Shown here one piece after another: positions 48,531 through 60,714 of a stretch of 64,000 bases of DNA. The notes below the pieces were generated by a model that searched no databases, was not told the origin of the DNA, and saw only the letters and a program-made list of their open reading frames with translations. The translations under genes were made by a program, and so were the position numbers. The stretch comes from Cymodocea nodosa. Taxonomy: Eukaryota > Streptophyta > Magnoliopsida > Alismatales > Cymodoceaceae. Each line of letters opens with the position of its first letter. Position 1 is the first letter of the stretch. The stretch covers positions 25,743,501 through 25,807,500 of the forward strand of contig CM072336.1 in NCBI GenBank assembly GCA_036874045.1, in the 5' to 3' direction.

Positions 48531-51500
48531 ATGGGTGTTGGGTCCGGTCCGAGAATGGATGATCCGTGGAATCTCTTCGGTTTTCTCTGTTCTGTGCTGA
48601 TTTTCCTATCGCACTTTGAAGAATGTTCGTCTCTCAACGCCGAAGGTAATCTCGTCATAATGCATTATGTTTTGGCCTCCTTTCGATACTTGGATGGAAG
48701 TTGTTTAATTTATGAAGTTGGCTCGTGGATTGTAATATGATATGATTGGGATGAATGTAGGTGCCGCACTGATGAAATTTAAGTCAAAAGTAGAGTATGA
48801 TCCTTATGTTGTTTTGGAGAATTGGAATCCGGAAGATGATAATCCCTGCAGATGGACTGGAGTGCGTTGTGTTGGAGAAAACGTTGATGTATTGTAAGTT
48901 TATTCCCTTTGAACTTGCATTCCTAATCTTGATTTTCTTGTCTACTTGTTGATCGTAACTAATTTATTCATTCTTAAGCTAACCTACTCATTCTCAAGGT
49001 TGAAAAAACTTACTCATCTGACTGAAAGTTCCAAGTTTGGTTCCTAGACTTTGTTTGGAACACCTTACGACATACATTTGACCAAAGTGGCTTGATAAGT
49101 GTCTATTTTTCCCTGTACCGAAAGGGCATGACTTCTCTTCATTTATAGGGATTTGAATGGGATGTCTCTTGCCGGAATGCTGGTGCCTGAGCTGGGGAAC
49201 CTTAGCCACATGAGAACTCTGTAAGCTGCTATAAATTAGATTTTTTAAGTGTGCGCACACTTAAAAAACTTTAATTTTTATTCATCTCTTTTGAAATAGG
49301 TGCCACTTTTTGTTTGTCACTTCGCCTGAAGATAGTTTCTCTTTCAATCAGTGATGATCAGTAATAAAATATTTTTAGTTTCTCTTTCAATCAGTGATGA
49401 TCAGTAATAAAATATTTTCTATGATGCATAAAAGTCATTTGAATGTGGACATGTCAATTCAGGTAGAGTATTGATTACCTCTCTAACATAACAGCCTACA
49501 TCCAATTTCAGAAAATGCACATTATCAATCTGTTTCTCTTTTCGTGAATTTTTATGTGTTCCCGTTACCTTAATTTGAGGGCAAGTTTTGGCATGGCAAT
49601 AACGTTCCTTTATTGTGACCTGGAAGTTACAGGTTTGAATCCGAGGAAATGTACTGCATTTGTGAAGCTAAGGATTTGTATAATTGGACTCTCCCTAAAC
49701 CCCACTCTGATGGAAGGCTTCTGTTTTGGGTTTTCCTTTTTCCCTTTATTTTCATTAGATTGTCTACCTTGACCTTTTTAATTTGACCAAGTATTTTATT
49801 TGATAGTTATTGTTTGAGCTATATTACTTGACCGATGACATATTTTTGCTTAAATATTTCTGTTGGGAATCCTTTTTCTATGATTTTCGGTTGTTTAATT
49901 TACAAAAGAATTTGTTGACATCCAAAAATAAAGCAGAAGTAGGTCCCAGTCAAAGTACTAAACTATTTGTCTCGTGAGCTCTCTCAGAAATATCATGATT
50001 TCTCAATTTTTTCTAGCCAAATGGTTCTCAATGGTTACATGATGATTTTCATATACCTGACTGGTTTCCAGAAGTTTTGTAAACAATTGAACTTATTGTT
50101 CAAAATAGTTGCACTAACATCATAGTTGCCTTTCAAAAGATTACTTTGTTTCCAACTTTTCGTCAACAACTAATTAATCTGATGACCGAAAATTTTAGAC
50201 GGTACCTGAGTTACTTATACTTTCCACTAATTATATACTTAATGAAATTTACTAGATAAATTTTTAGCAGTATGATTTAAATTTCTAGTGATGGTTACAA
50301 TCTAAATTTAGTGAATTTAACATTTCCCCTTTATTTTTGGAGATCATACACATGGATGTGCATTCTTAGGTCTTGATTGGGCAGGTCTTTATGTCAAAAC
50401 AATTTGTCAGGGGTCATCCCCAAGGAAATGGGAAGATTGACTATGCTAGTGATTTTGGATTTGAGCAACAATAACTTAAGTGGGACGGTGCCTACTGAAA
50501 TCAGTGAACTTCCATTGCTTCGAACTTTGTGAGTTTTATAATAATGGAATTTATTTACGGATTTTCTCCCTGCATTATGCCTCTTTGTGAAAACTAATAC
50601 ATTTATTGCTTTCCAGATTGCTTTGTCATAATAAATTTCAAGGCAGCATTCTTTCTGATTCGGACAAGCTTAATAATTATGCGATCCAGTGTGAAGGAGA
50701 CTGCCATTCACATTTCCATTCTCATAACTACTCAGCAAAGCACCGTGTGGGAAAGCATGGCAATAATTTAGAAAGCAAGTACATGTTCATGGTTTTGTTT
50801 TTTCTTTCCATTAGCTCAAGTATGAATCTGATTTTCTCTTGTGTTTGCAGTCATTACTGAACCATATATATTTCATGAAGAAGATGAGGTCATGAATTTC
50901 ATTCATCGTAGACTTCTTAAAACAGCCAGCAATCTTCCGGCCATTTTTTTAAGTAACCATACTGTCTACGATAATGTTGAGATTCCCTCTATTGGAAGTG
51001 GTTCTTTCCCAGCCATACCAAGTTCATACCATAAAAGGCAACCATTTCCAGCACCTGAAGGATTTTTCCCTGACCCACCACCTCCACCACTATCAACTAC
51101 TGAATCAATAACTTCACGTGACACTCCTTCATTATTGGAGAAAATATTAGCAAAGTGGCAATACATACTTGTAGCTATGGCTATTTTTGTTCTTCTGATA
51201 CTTGCGGCTACTCTGTTTTTTATAAGTCGGTCCCGTAGTGCAGCAACTATGGGTCACTGGAATACTGGACTAAGTGGGCAATTGCGGAAGGCATTTGTAG
51301 CAGGTGAGTTTACATATTATTGTGGAGACCATCTGGAACTAGTCATTGAATTATATTGTTGGATATTTTTTGGATTCAACAATACAACTCCCACATGATA
51401 CATGTTTCAACGGAAGATAAGTGAAAGATTTTTGTCCATGTTCATTATGTCAGATTGGCAGAAACATAAAATGGCATGGCATTTTTATTTTTATTTTTGA

Positions 51501-53046
51501 AGAATATATTTTATCTCTACTTTTTTTGAGTTTTAGATCAGATACTGATTTGTAGTCCTTTATGCGATTAGGTGTCCCAAAACTTAATAGGGCAGAACTT
51601 GAAGCTGCTTGCGAGGACTTTAGCAACATCATTCAAAGGTATCCAGTATGCACTGTATACAAAGGAACATTGTCAAGTGGAGTTGAGATAGCAGTGGCCT
51701 CTACTGTTGTTTCATCTTCCAGGGATTGGTCAAAACGTTCTGATATGCACTTCAGACAAAAGGTCATACTACAATTTTGTGTTATTTTTTGAATGTGTTT
51801 TCTACTTTCACTTAAGCGTTTGGCTAACTTTGAATTGCATTTCTTGTTGCATATATAGCTAGACACACTGTCACGAATAAACCACAAAAACTTTGTCAAT
51901 CTTCTTGGTTATTGTCTGGAGAATGATCCTTTTACGAGGATGATGGTGTTTGAATTCACTTCAAGTGGGACTCTTTTTGAGCATCTCCATGGTGTGTGCT
52001 AAACTGCATATGTAGTTTTTAAACATCATCTTTTTTGAAAGTGAGGAACTGATTTCTACTTTTTTAATCCCCATCTCCTAACAGCAAAAGGACTTGAGCA
52101 TCTTGATTGGAGCACTAGGATGAGGATAATTATGGGAGTAGGGTATTGTCTTCATTACATGCACCATGAGATTAGACCACCCATAGCACATACTAATCTA
52201 CGGTCAAATGCTATTTTCTTAACAGATGATTATGCTGCCAAGGTACTCTCCCATTTTTTATCTGAGTCAATTTTTACCATGTCTAAGCTCTGCTAATGTG
52301 ATCGTTACAGTTGGCGGAGATAGATTTTTGGGAAGTTGTTGCTAAAGGGAGAATAGCTGGAGATGAATTGGCCGACAGCTCGGCAGGGCCCACTAATGAT
52401 CCTCGAAGTAACATTTATAGCTTTGGAATTCTACTGCTTGAAATAATATCCGGAAGGCCAACCTACGCAGAATATGGCTCCATAGTGAACTGGGTAGGAT
52501 GTATTTTTATATCCAGTATGCAACATGGCATGATGACAGCAACAAATAAACGGAAAAAACATAAGTGAAGAATTATCTCTTTTAGTATAACCAATAATCT
52601 AAAAATGCATTGTTGATGCGCATTTATTTCAGTAACTTCCTATCATCATATTCTACATCATATTCTAATAATGAAATAGTAGCTTATTTGTGATTGAAGA
52701 GTAAAATATTAATGAATTAAATACGTCAAGGTAACTGAAACATCTTGATGAATTTCTTATCCCTTGTGATACATTACCTTTTCAGGCTGAAGAATGTTTG
52801 AGTGGAAATCAAAGTATCACCTACTTGGTTGATCCAACATTGAATTCCATCAAGAACGAGGAATTGGATGTTATCTATGAGGTCATTCAGGAATGTACTA
52901 ATCAAGATCCTAGGAAGAGGCCGACCATGAAGAATGTTATCTCTAAACTGAGGGAGGTCATAGCGATTTCACCTGATGCTGCAGCTCCTCGACTTTCTCC
53001 TCTCTGGTGGGCAGAACTTGAGATTCTCTCCGTTGAAGCAAGTTAG
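48531..53046 (+). CDS. MRH1-type LRR receptor-like pseudokinase, 666 aa
   Basis: A surface receptor-like protein of the group that includes Arabidopsis MRH1 (root-hair growth) and At2g40270. Exons: 48531-48645, 48761-48893, 49149-49220, 50385-50528, 50617-50774, 50851-51303, 51572-51762, 51859-51991, 52085-52242, 52311-52493, 52786-53046; 2001 nt in one frame. A signal peptide (LFGFLCSVLIFLSHFEECSS) is followed by the LRR cap (CRWTGVRCV), about three LRRs (LSLCQNNLSGVIPKEMGRL), a linker rich in Pro, a membrane span near residue 325 (ILVAMAIFVLLILAATLFFI) and a kinase-like domain from VPKLNRAELEAACEDFSN. Key kinase residues are missing: VAVK is VAST, HRDLKxxN is HTNLRSNAI, and DFG is LAEID. 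It is therefore a pseudokinase, as is known for this group. It ends SPLWWAELEILSVEAS, the family ending. Intron 5 needs a GC donor. A later in-frame ATG at 48555 is an alternative start. Confidence 0.93.
49333..49418. repeat. Perfect 43-bp tandem duplication in the receptor-like kinase intron 3
   Basis: Two identical, adjacent 43-bp units, each starting tagtttctctttcaatcag. Perfect identity points to a recent event. Confidence 0.9.
49570..49745 (+). mobile_element. Au-type SINE in the receptor-like kinase intron 3
   Basis: Matches the plant Au SINE plan: tgacctggaagttacaggtt with box B (aggtttgaatcc), then an aggaaa...gaagctaagg block and a ccctaaacccc...tggaaggcttctg end, close to the Au ending with ccccgcagtggcgggagc. 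It is diverged, so old. Match is from memory. Confidence 0.65.
50775..50850 (+). other. GC-AG intron (predicted) in the receptor-like kinase gene
   Basis: Exon 5 (CHNKFQGSILSDSDK) and exon 6 (ITEPYIFHEEDEV) are in frame only if the donor is gaaa then gcaagt at 50775. The nearby GT at 50779 would put a stop codon three codons into exon 6. gcaagt matches the known strong GC donor consensus, and the acceptor is tttgcag. Confidence 0.65.
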
Positions 53047-53619
53047 ATCCTGAGTACTTGGCTTCTCTTTGTTTTCTATTCCCATTTGTAGCTATATGAT
53101 CTTTTGCATTGTATATTGGATTTCTTTTTTTTTCTTACTTTGATTCCATTATACAGCTCTACATTTGCAACTTGTGTATTAGTACATCTACAAAATAAAT
53201 GTATAGCCTAATCATAAAATCTTAGTGGGTTATGTAGCTTAACCTGTAAATTTCCTTTATTGTAATTTTGTACAAATGTTTAAGTTGTAAATAATTGCTG
53301 TTACAAAACTCTTTATTGTTATGAATAACTTTCCCGCGATCCACTCCTGGCCATGGCTTCCTCCCCCTCCCTCTTCGACCAATTAATTTTGCTGGTGTCC
53401 TCACAAGCAAAAATGGGCATTTAACAAAATGCTCTACTTTGCCTATGCATGTTTTTGTGATCACATGGATGGTGATTGATTGTACAAATAGAACTAAATG
53501 GAATGCTCATTTTTTGATGTGGAGAAATAATCCAGATCTACATTATACAGATTTCTGCGTGCATTAGTGTAAGTTTTCATCAACGTGAAGGTGTAGATTT
53601 TGGCGAAAGAAACCTTTAG
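53047..53619. other. Receptor-like kinase 3' UTR and spacer
   Basis: T-rich 3' flank with possible polyadenylation signals near 53190-53215 (caaaataaatg). No gene seen. Confidence 0.4.
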
Positions 53620-54457
53620 TCTGGTAATCAAGCCTACTATCATATGTGTTTAGTATTGCCATCACTAAGGGTTGGCATATGAGACAACTTGATATCTCCA
53701 ATGTCTTTTTTCATGGTTAGTTGGAGGATGGCATTACATGACATGGTCTCAAGGTTTCCTTCATCTCAATCATGTTTGTAAGTTAAATAGATCTCCCGAA
53801 ACAAGCTCTATGATCTTGGTTTTCATCACCTGAGTGATTTGCCTTTCAATCACAGCTTTACAAGTTCCCAAACTGATACCACATATCGTCACCTGACATT
53901 ATCATATATTTCCTTGTCTATGATGATGATTTATCTGTTATTAGCAATAAAACACACGTATTGCTCGGTCCAATACCAAACCTAAAAATAAAACCCTTTT
54001 ACTAATGCTACTTCTGAAATCACCAGCATTCAATCTCTTTTCTCTGAGCTTGGTGTTTACTTCTCGTCTCCTCCACTTCTGTATTGTAAGAACACATCTC
54101 TTGTCCGACCCAATTTTTCATGCTCAGACCCAACAGGTAGAAGTTGACTTCTACTTCATCTGGGACAAGTCCTTTCGCAAACAACTCAAGATACAACATA
54201 TACCTATTGAAGCTCAAGTGGTCGATTTCTTACAAAACCTCTCTTGAAGGATAATTTATTCAAGTTTTGTCACAAATTAGCGCTCTACCATAGATCACTA
54301 ATTTGAGGAGGAATGTTATTGTAGAAAATATTGCTTTTTTTTGTTATGTTAGGTTGTGATTAGTGTCTTTTTTTTCATAAATAGAAGAATTCACTCATCA
54401 TTCGGAGCAGCAGTGTGAATAACACTTCTCTTTCACAACTCATCTCTTCTTTTATAG

Positions 54458-54498
<41 letters not shown>

Positions 54499-54513
54499 TT
54501 GTGATCTCCAACA
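53620..54513 (+). mobile_element. Copia remnant with 3' LTR
   Basis: A decayed Ty1/Copia 3' part: an RT piece at about 53670-53940 (RQLDISNVFFHG; YFLVYDDD) and a C-terminal RNase H region at about 54100-54260 (QQVEVDFYFIWDK; IPIEAQVVDFLQNLS). A purine tract gaggaggaa precedes an LTR of about 200 bp starting tgttattgtagaaaat at 54314 and probably ending ccaaca at 54513. The 5' half is absent. Broken, with many breaks, and old. Confidence 0.75.
54460..54492. repeat. (TC)n microsatellite
   Basis: About 16 uninterrupted tc units inside the Copia LTR. Confidence 0.95.
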
Positions 54514-54526
54514 CCTACCATTCTAA

Positions 54527-55519
54527 AGGAGTTTGTGCCAGCAGAAAATGTCAGTAACGGAAAATCAAAAAAGAAAATTTCGGATTTTCCGAGCGTTTGT
54601 ACCGTTTCGAAAATTGAAAAAAAAAATCAGTATTTACCGATGAATAAAAAGGGTCGTCCTCCCGAATTCCAACCTTGCCCTCACATCCTTGCGTCGTCGT
54701 CGCCCTGGTGAACCCCTCGAAGCTGGCGGCCTCCATCTCTCCCACGGTTGCATCTACCTCGTCCAAGTCCCAAAGGAGGAATCCCTAGAGGCTTGAGATG
54801 TACCTTGCCTTCGTTGGACTGAAAGCAGGGGAGGAGTTAGGAGGCAGATTGGTCGAGGACAGAACGTCAAGATCTGAGATCGAGGTCAGAGATGACTGAA
54901 TTGAGCTTTAGGTCGAGAAAGTCGTCCCATTTCGAGGAGTCATCAGAGGGCGTGGGCAAAATGGCAGATGAACGAACGGCGAGGGCTGACGGTGGCAGTG
55001 GCGAGGAAGAAAAGGTAGGAAGACATGAGAGAGAGAGGGAGAGGAGTTGACATGAACTTGAATATAATAACTAAATTGTCTAATCTTATCATTAAATGCA
55101 TCTAATCATTTAATTAGTATATTTACTAAAATCTTATTGTGATTAACAGTGACTTGTGTGTTTGTATGATTTTTATTTCAAAATATAATATTACAAATAG
55201 ATAGTTGAAATATAGTAAAATTAATTAATGATTTATTTATCATTTTCTAGTAATTTTTAGATTGTAAAATTAATTATTTTATAAAATAAACTTTTTGTCA
55301 TTGTATATTATAAGTATAAATATATAAATATTAATTTCTGTCATTTTCCATCAAATACACAAACACTTCAATTTTAATTTTTGTTATTTTTTATTACATA
55401 CACAAACATTAGGAGAGTTTTCTCTTAGAAAACAAAATTGTTATTTTCATTTTTCATCGTTTTTCTCATTTTCTTTAATTTTCTTTTTCCATGTTTTCTA
55501 AATACACAAACACAGACTC
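54527..55519. mobile_element. Harbinger-like TIR element, 993 bp (tentative)
   Basis: TAA copies flank it (54524-54526, 55520-55522). The ends read aggagtttgtgccagcag and, in reverse complement, gagtctgtgtttgtgtat, similar to the gtttgtgc ends of the elements at 59.1 and 62.8 kb. The left half is GC-rich (about 54640-55050) and the right half very AT-rich. No transposase is present. The TIR match is imperfect. Confidence 0.45.
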
Positions 55520-55522
55520 TAA

Positions 55523-56250
55523 GTTGATGATGTTGTAATAATTAGTTAAAATATTTATTTTACATAGTAATTAATTTACTTACCTAAAGTAAAAAATTTA
55601 ACATCAAAGGTGTAGATTATCTTTTGTACGTTTTAGGCATTTCAATTAAACAACGTAAGAATTATTTGACTCAAGATCAATCATGATTATTTTAAATTTT
55701 ATATTGAGAACCAAAATGGAGGATGCAAACCATTTGCTACAACTTATAAACAATTATAAGCTGCCACTGAATCTAAACAATTTGTCGAAGTCTTCAATGC
55801 CACTCTCCTTTGATCAAGTATAGTCATTTAAATGTAAATGAAGTATGTCAATTTTTACAAAATCCAACAGATATACACATGGCTGCTATTAAGCAAATGT
55901 ATTCTACAGTTCCTGAAGGGGAACGTTACCACTTCACTCGCTCGCTCTAGGAAGAATAATCCCTGAAAATCTAAACTAGATTCTATAATAATTGAGAAAA
56001 CATTCTAATTATAAATTATAAATTAATTAACAATGTTACGTCCTACATCATATAAACTAGATTCTATTTCATTTCTACCGATACAAGACTTTTATTCAAC
56101 AATGAGATGATTAGAAGCTGACTAGTTTGTACATGTCTTGGACTATTCTTGAACCTAGTTAATAATCCTAATCAACCCATTAAATTCAAATTACAAATCT
56201 TTAAATGATTTTTCTTTTAATGTAAATAAGTTCCTCCATGACAATATTGA
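55523..56250. other. Spacer downstream of CIPK-A
   Basis: AT-rich. Includes the likely 3' UTR of the minus-strand CIPK gene that ends at 56251. No repeat family or gene recognised. Confidence 0.4.
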
Positions 56251-57597
56251 TTACCAAAACAGTATTGGTCCCAACTCACGGCTGCAGAACCTCTGGTACT
56301 CTATTGTGTCGCCGGCGGCCTTGGTCACCTCCACCACAAAGAACGACGGCGTGACCTGGAAGATCTCCGTGTCTATGGCCAATGTCCCCTTCCTTCCCTG
56401 CTTGCTTCCTTCCAGCTTCACCGCCCCATCCTTCTTCCTCACCTGGAACCCCATTTCCCTTGATTCCGCGCCGATCTCCCCCGGTTTGGACACTATTGCC
56501 GGCACCAGTTTCCTCGTCATAAACCTTGCCTCCGGCTTCCTGCCACCGTCGAGCTCCATGAACAGCCCCGACAGGTTGAAGGCTGGGGAGAGGGAGATGA
56601 TGTCGAAGGCGTTGAGGCAAGGGCGGCTCATCACCGAGGCCAGCCGGTCGGCGCTGATACCGGCACCGTTGAGCTGCAGATGGAACGTTGCGCTGGCGGT
56701 GTCCGCGGTAGTGGGGTTTTGCTCCAGATTGTGGATTTGACGTGCGTCCGCCGCCCTCTGCGACAGCCCCGTCTTGAACCAGGGGCACTCCATGATGTCG
56801 CCCATGGAGATTCTGCTGCCGGGGTTGGGGTCGAGGAGCCGGTGGAGTAGCTTCTTCAGGTCGGTGGAGAGCCAGTGCGGGCACTTGAACTCGCCTTTTC
56901 TGATCTTCCTGTACATCTCCGGGAGACTGGAGTCGTCGAAGGGGAGGTAGCCCGTGGTCAGCACGAAGAGGACGACGCCCAACGACCATAAGTCCGCCTT
57001 GGCACCGTCGTACCCTTTGTTGTTGATGACCTCCGGCGCGATGTAAGCCGGCGTGCCGCACGTGGTGTGGAGCAGCCCGTCCTGCTGCCGTGACTCCATG
57101 ATGGCGCTGAGCCCGAAGTCTGACACCTTGAGCTGACCGTCGTCGTCGACGAGGAGGTTCTCTGGCTTGAGGTCCCTGTGGTAGACGCCCTTGCTGTGGC
57201 AGAAATCCACGGCCCCAAGGAGCTGCCGGAAGTACTTCCTGGCGGCGTCCTCCTTGATCCTCCCCTTGGCCACCTTCCCGAAGAGCTCCCCCCCGCGGAC
57301 GTACTCCATGACGAAGTATATCTTGGTCTTGCTAGCCATGACCTCGTGGAGGCGGACGATGTTGGGGTGGCGGACGCGGTGAAGGATGGAGATTTCCCGC
57401 TTTATCTGGTCGATCATCCCGACCCTCATCACCCTTTCCTTGTCGATGACCTTGATGGCCACGCTCTCGCCGGCGCCGAGTCTACGGGCGTGGTACACCT
57501 TGGCAAACGTCCCCTTCCCCACCAACTTCCCCACCTCGTACTTCTTCATCAGAATCCAGGTGCCGCCGCCGCCGTCCTTCTTCATGCCACGCGCCAT
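56251..57597 (-). CDS. CBL-interacting protein kinase A (CIPK5/25-like), intronless, 448 aa
   Basis: A SnRK3 serine/threonine kinase activated by calcium-loaded CBL proteins, acting in ion and stress signalling (family knowledge). With the start at 57597 the kinase domain runs from about residue 20 to 275: [34 protein letters not shown] and the activation segment [13 protein letters not shown]. The NAF motif ([11 protein letters not shown], about residue 329) binds CBL and inhibits the kinase, and the phosphatase-interaction region follows ([12 protein letters not shown]). All catalytic residues are intact. The frame stays open upstream to an ATG at 57780, adding 61 residues rich in Pro and basic residues. 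I prefer 57597 because CIPKs normally have 5-25 residues before the kinase core, but the longer form cannot be excluded. It is GC-rich and single-exon, and lies on the same strand as a second CIPK 3.1 kb upstream. The subgroup call is moderate. Confidence 0.93.
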   Translation of the reverse strand: MARGMKKDGGGGTWILMKKYEVGKLVGKGTFAKVYHARRLGAGESVAIKVIDKERVMRVGMIDQIKREISILHRVRHPNIVRLHEVMASKTKIYFVMEYVRGGELFGKVAKGRIKEDAARKYFRQLLGAVDFCHSKGVYHRDLKPENLLVDDDGQLKVSDFGLSAIMESRQQDGLLHTTCGTPAYIAPEVINNKGYDGAKADLWSLGVVLFVLTTGYLPFDDSSLPEMYRKIRKGEFKCPHWLSTDLKKLLHRLLDPNPGSRISMGDIMECPWFKTGLSQRAADARQIHNLEQNPTTADTASATFHLQLNGAGISADRLASVMSRPCLNAFDIISLSPAFNLSGLFMELDGGRKPEARFMTRKLVPAIVSKPGEIGAESREMGFQVRKKDGAVKLEGSKQGRKGTLAIDTEIFQVTPSFFVVEVTKAAGDTIEYQRFCSRELGPILFW

Positions 57598-57780
57598 GCT
57601 ACGAAGTCGTGCGTGGGGTCGCCGGAGAGTGGAGGGTTGCACCTCCCCACCTTCTGAGGGTGGTCGACGGGGGAGGTCGGGCGCTGGGGTGGTTGCCTTA
57701 CGCGACGGTTCATATGTAACAAGGGTGGGCAGGGAGGCGTGCCTGTGCTTTGCCGAAACGGCAAATGCCATGGGTGGCAC

Positions 57781-59082
57781 GACTGGTGGCGGCGGAGGAT
57801 TCGAGCCGATGATCGATGGGAAAGTTTTGGGCTTGTGTAGCGAGAGGAATTGGTGGTGGCGGTGGTTCTTTGTATGGTGCTAACGCGACAGCCGGAATTG
57901 AGATCGGAGCAGTAATTACATAAAACGCCAGAGCCTGAAGACTTCATTCCGACACGTCTAGTTACATCCCCTCTGATATAATTATTTTCTCTCATATTAA
58001 AATTATATTTTCTATTCTTAGCACCACAACTTTATCTTTTAGAATTTTATAAATTATTATTCCAGCCTTATTTCTGCATTTATTTTTTTTGTACCGTGTA
58101 TCATGAATTATAACCACTATTTTCAATCACCCCCCATTCAGTATCTTCTCAACTTAAATTTTCTTTTTATCATTGTCAACTATTTCCATACACTCGCCTA
58201 CCAAGTTTATATTCAAACTTACCAGTATAATTTTATCGTCTCCGATCAATTCCTTTATTACATCAAGTTCATGTCAGCTTGCCTTGAAAGCCAAAAAGTC
58301 TTTTTTCCAGACACAACTTAATTGAGAGGCTGTGAATCCTCTCCTGTTAAATGCTCATATTTTGATTCTTTTTATTCCATCTTTCACTACCACAAAAACA
58401 ACTGTACGAACCATAATCTCACTGTATGAGATCAATTACATGAATTCTTTTTTCTTTCATAGATCTTTATCCATGTAGATAATAACAATGTTTAAAATCT
58501 GAATTGAACACCTCTAGTTTGCATAACTTTGAATTTTCAACTTTGATGCTTTTGGTCATGCAGGGTTAATCGTGATAGGCTGGTTTTTCAAAGTAGAGTT
58601 GATAATATCACCTTCATATTCCATAATCGTATTATTCCCGGATAGAGATTTATAATTCACGGTGGTAATCGATATATCATTTTTTACTTGACCAATGTAA
58701 ATCATATATGTACTTTACAATTCACGGCATTTACAAACAAAAGCAAAAGTCAAGTAATTTACGATATTTAAGAACGAAAGCAAAGGCAAGTAACAAGTGA
58801 AAATAAGAGGTTACTAAATTTTCAAATAAAAATGCTAACAAATAAAATTTGTACAATGCAAAACGTTTATGACCATAAGCAAAGAAAGAGTTGGAGCACC
58901 GTGAGGCCACGCAATTCCTGATTCAATGATTGTTATGGGCACCGCGGGGAAAAACGAGGCTGTGAGCCCTCCACAACATTTTCCCCTGATTATATTTAGG
59001 TTCATGAAAGATACAGATAGTGTTTCTCTTGTCAAATAATTTTGTTTCGATTGGATTTCCCTTTCCCTTGATTTCGATTGAA
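57781..59082. other. Spacer upstream of CIPK-A
   Basis: AT-rich. Contains the CIPK-A promoter region. No TATA box stands out, and the small frames at 58103-58321 and 58835-59035 resemble nothing known. Confidence 0.4.
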
Positions 59083-59963
59083 GGAAGGTTTTTGCATTTG
59101 AAATTTGAATTCCGCAGAATTTGAATTCTAACGTAATTTGAATTCTACAAAATTTGACGAAAAGAATTCAAAATCTAGATGTTTATGCACGTTCAGGAAT
59201 TTGACGAAAATTGAATTCCAAGTGTTTGTGCACATGACAGAATTAGAGAGAATTGAATAAAATTGATTTTTAATAAAATTAAGTATTGACTTAAAATAAT
59301 TAGTAAAAATATAATTAATTTATTAATGAATTGTTGACATTAATAAATGAATATATTATTAAAATAAATGTTTATATACCATTTATCATTATATAAAATA
59401 AATCAAAAATTACAAAAATTGATAACTTTTTAGTTATAATACATGTTTAAAACAACAAAAGGTTAATTATAAATTTTATATTCCTTGTAATGTAATAATA
59501 AATAACTTTTATAAAAATATAATTATTATGAAGTGAATAAATGAAAGTAAATAATAAATAATTATTGAAATACTTTGATTATAAAAAAATATAATTCTAA
59601 ACATTTTATTAGACATAAATGACTTTTAAGATTTCGTTTGTGTTAGCCACATAAAGTTAGGAAAATTATATGATTTTTGAAAATTTGATATTATATATTA
59701 AATAATATAATAAATAAAATAATAATAATAATAATTGAATTAAATAATATTTATGATTTTAATATTATAAAATTAAATAATATTAATAATAATAAAATAA
59801 TTAATATTTTTATTTTTAATAAACAAATATTAAAATAATTAATTAAATAAAAAATATTAACAGAGAGTATAAACATCAAGCAATATTTTAAAAAATGAAT
59901 TCCAACATTTCAAATTTTAGAAAATAAATTCCGACATTTTAAATTCCAAATGCACAAACCCCC
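59083..59963. mobile_element. Harbinger-like TIR element, copy A, 881 bp
   Basis: Closely related over nearly its whole length to the element at 62759, in the same orientation (shared: ttagttataatacatgttta and gacttttaag-type blocks). It ends gcacaaacccc followed by taa. The left end is diverged (gaaggaaggtttttgca). No coding capacity; very AT-rich centre. Confidence 0.75.
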
Positions 59964-60714
59964 TAATGTCATTGTCATCGCCTCTGGTGTATTACTTGTG
60001 GAAGATTGTACGAGCGATTCTCTCGTAGTTCTTCAAGAATTTTCACAAGTTAATTAGATTAGATTGCAGCAAAAAAATACAATATCATTGTAAGGGGATC
60101 GTGCTTGTCGGTTCCATAGATCGGGTGGCCTGTGTGTGCTTGAATGATCATCCATGCACGTGTCCGCCTGTGGACCAAGCAACTGACCCACCGCTCTCTC
60201 GGGGTTCTTCGGTACGCCATCGGTTCGTGTGGACGAGAACGCACGGGCAGGCTTCCGGGCGTACCATGCGTCGTTACCGTTCACATTTCAGATCATCACC
60301 CAGATGACGGCCGTGATGATTCAATTTCAACTCAACGTAACGTGAAAGCTGTCAATGATTTTTCTTTTCTTTTGAGAATGTTGAGGTTACTATAATTGTA
60401 CAAGTCTTAATGGACCGTGGATTCTACTTACCGCTGAGAACACAAAGTTCGACAAGATTATTCGTAGATTAAAAGCTTGAAAGTTCGGAGATGAATGCAT
60501 ATAAATCATTTGTGCTTATTTAGTTGTTGATCCTCGATTGAAACACCCATTGCTATCTAAACACTGTAATCTCCAAATTTTGAACTGGAAAATGGTGGCG
60601 ATATCATACAGTAATCTTCAAGGAAAAGGAAGGGGCATGGCAAAATTGAAGAAAAAGGAGAAATCGTACCTTTGGGAAGCATTGGTATGATGGTATCTAC
60701 AGACAGGATCGATC
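59964..60714. other. Spacer downstream of CIPK-B with a GC-richer patch
   Basis: About 60100-60310 is noticeably GC-richer than its surroundings and open in several frames, but no product is recognised. The rest is AT-rich 3' flank of the CIPK gene. Confidence 0.4.

Noticed and set aside
56306-57883. Long plus-strand open frames opposite CIPK-A
   Set aside because: Shadows of a GC-rich kinase gene; no domain in these frames.
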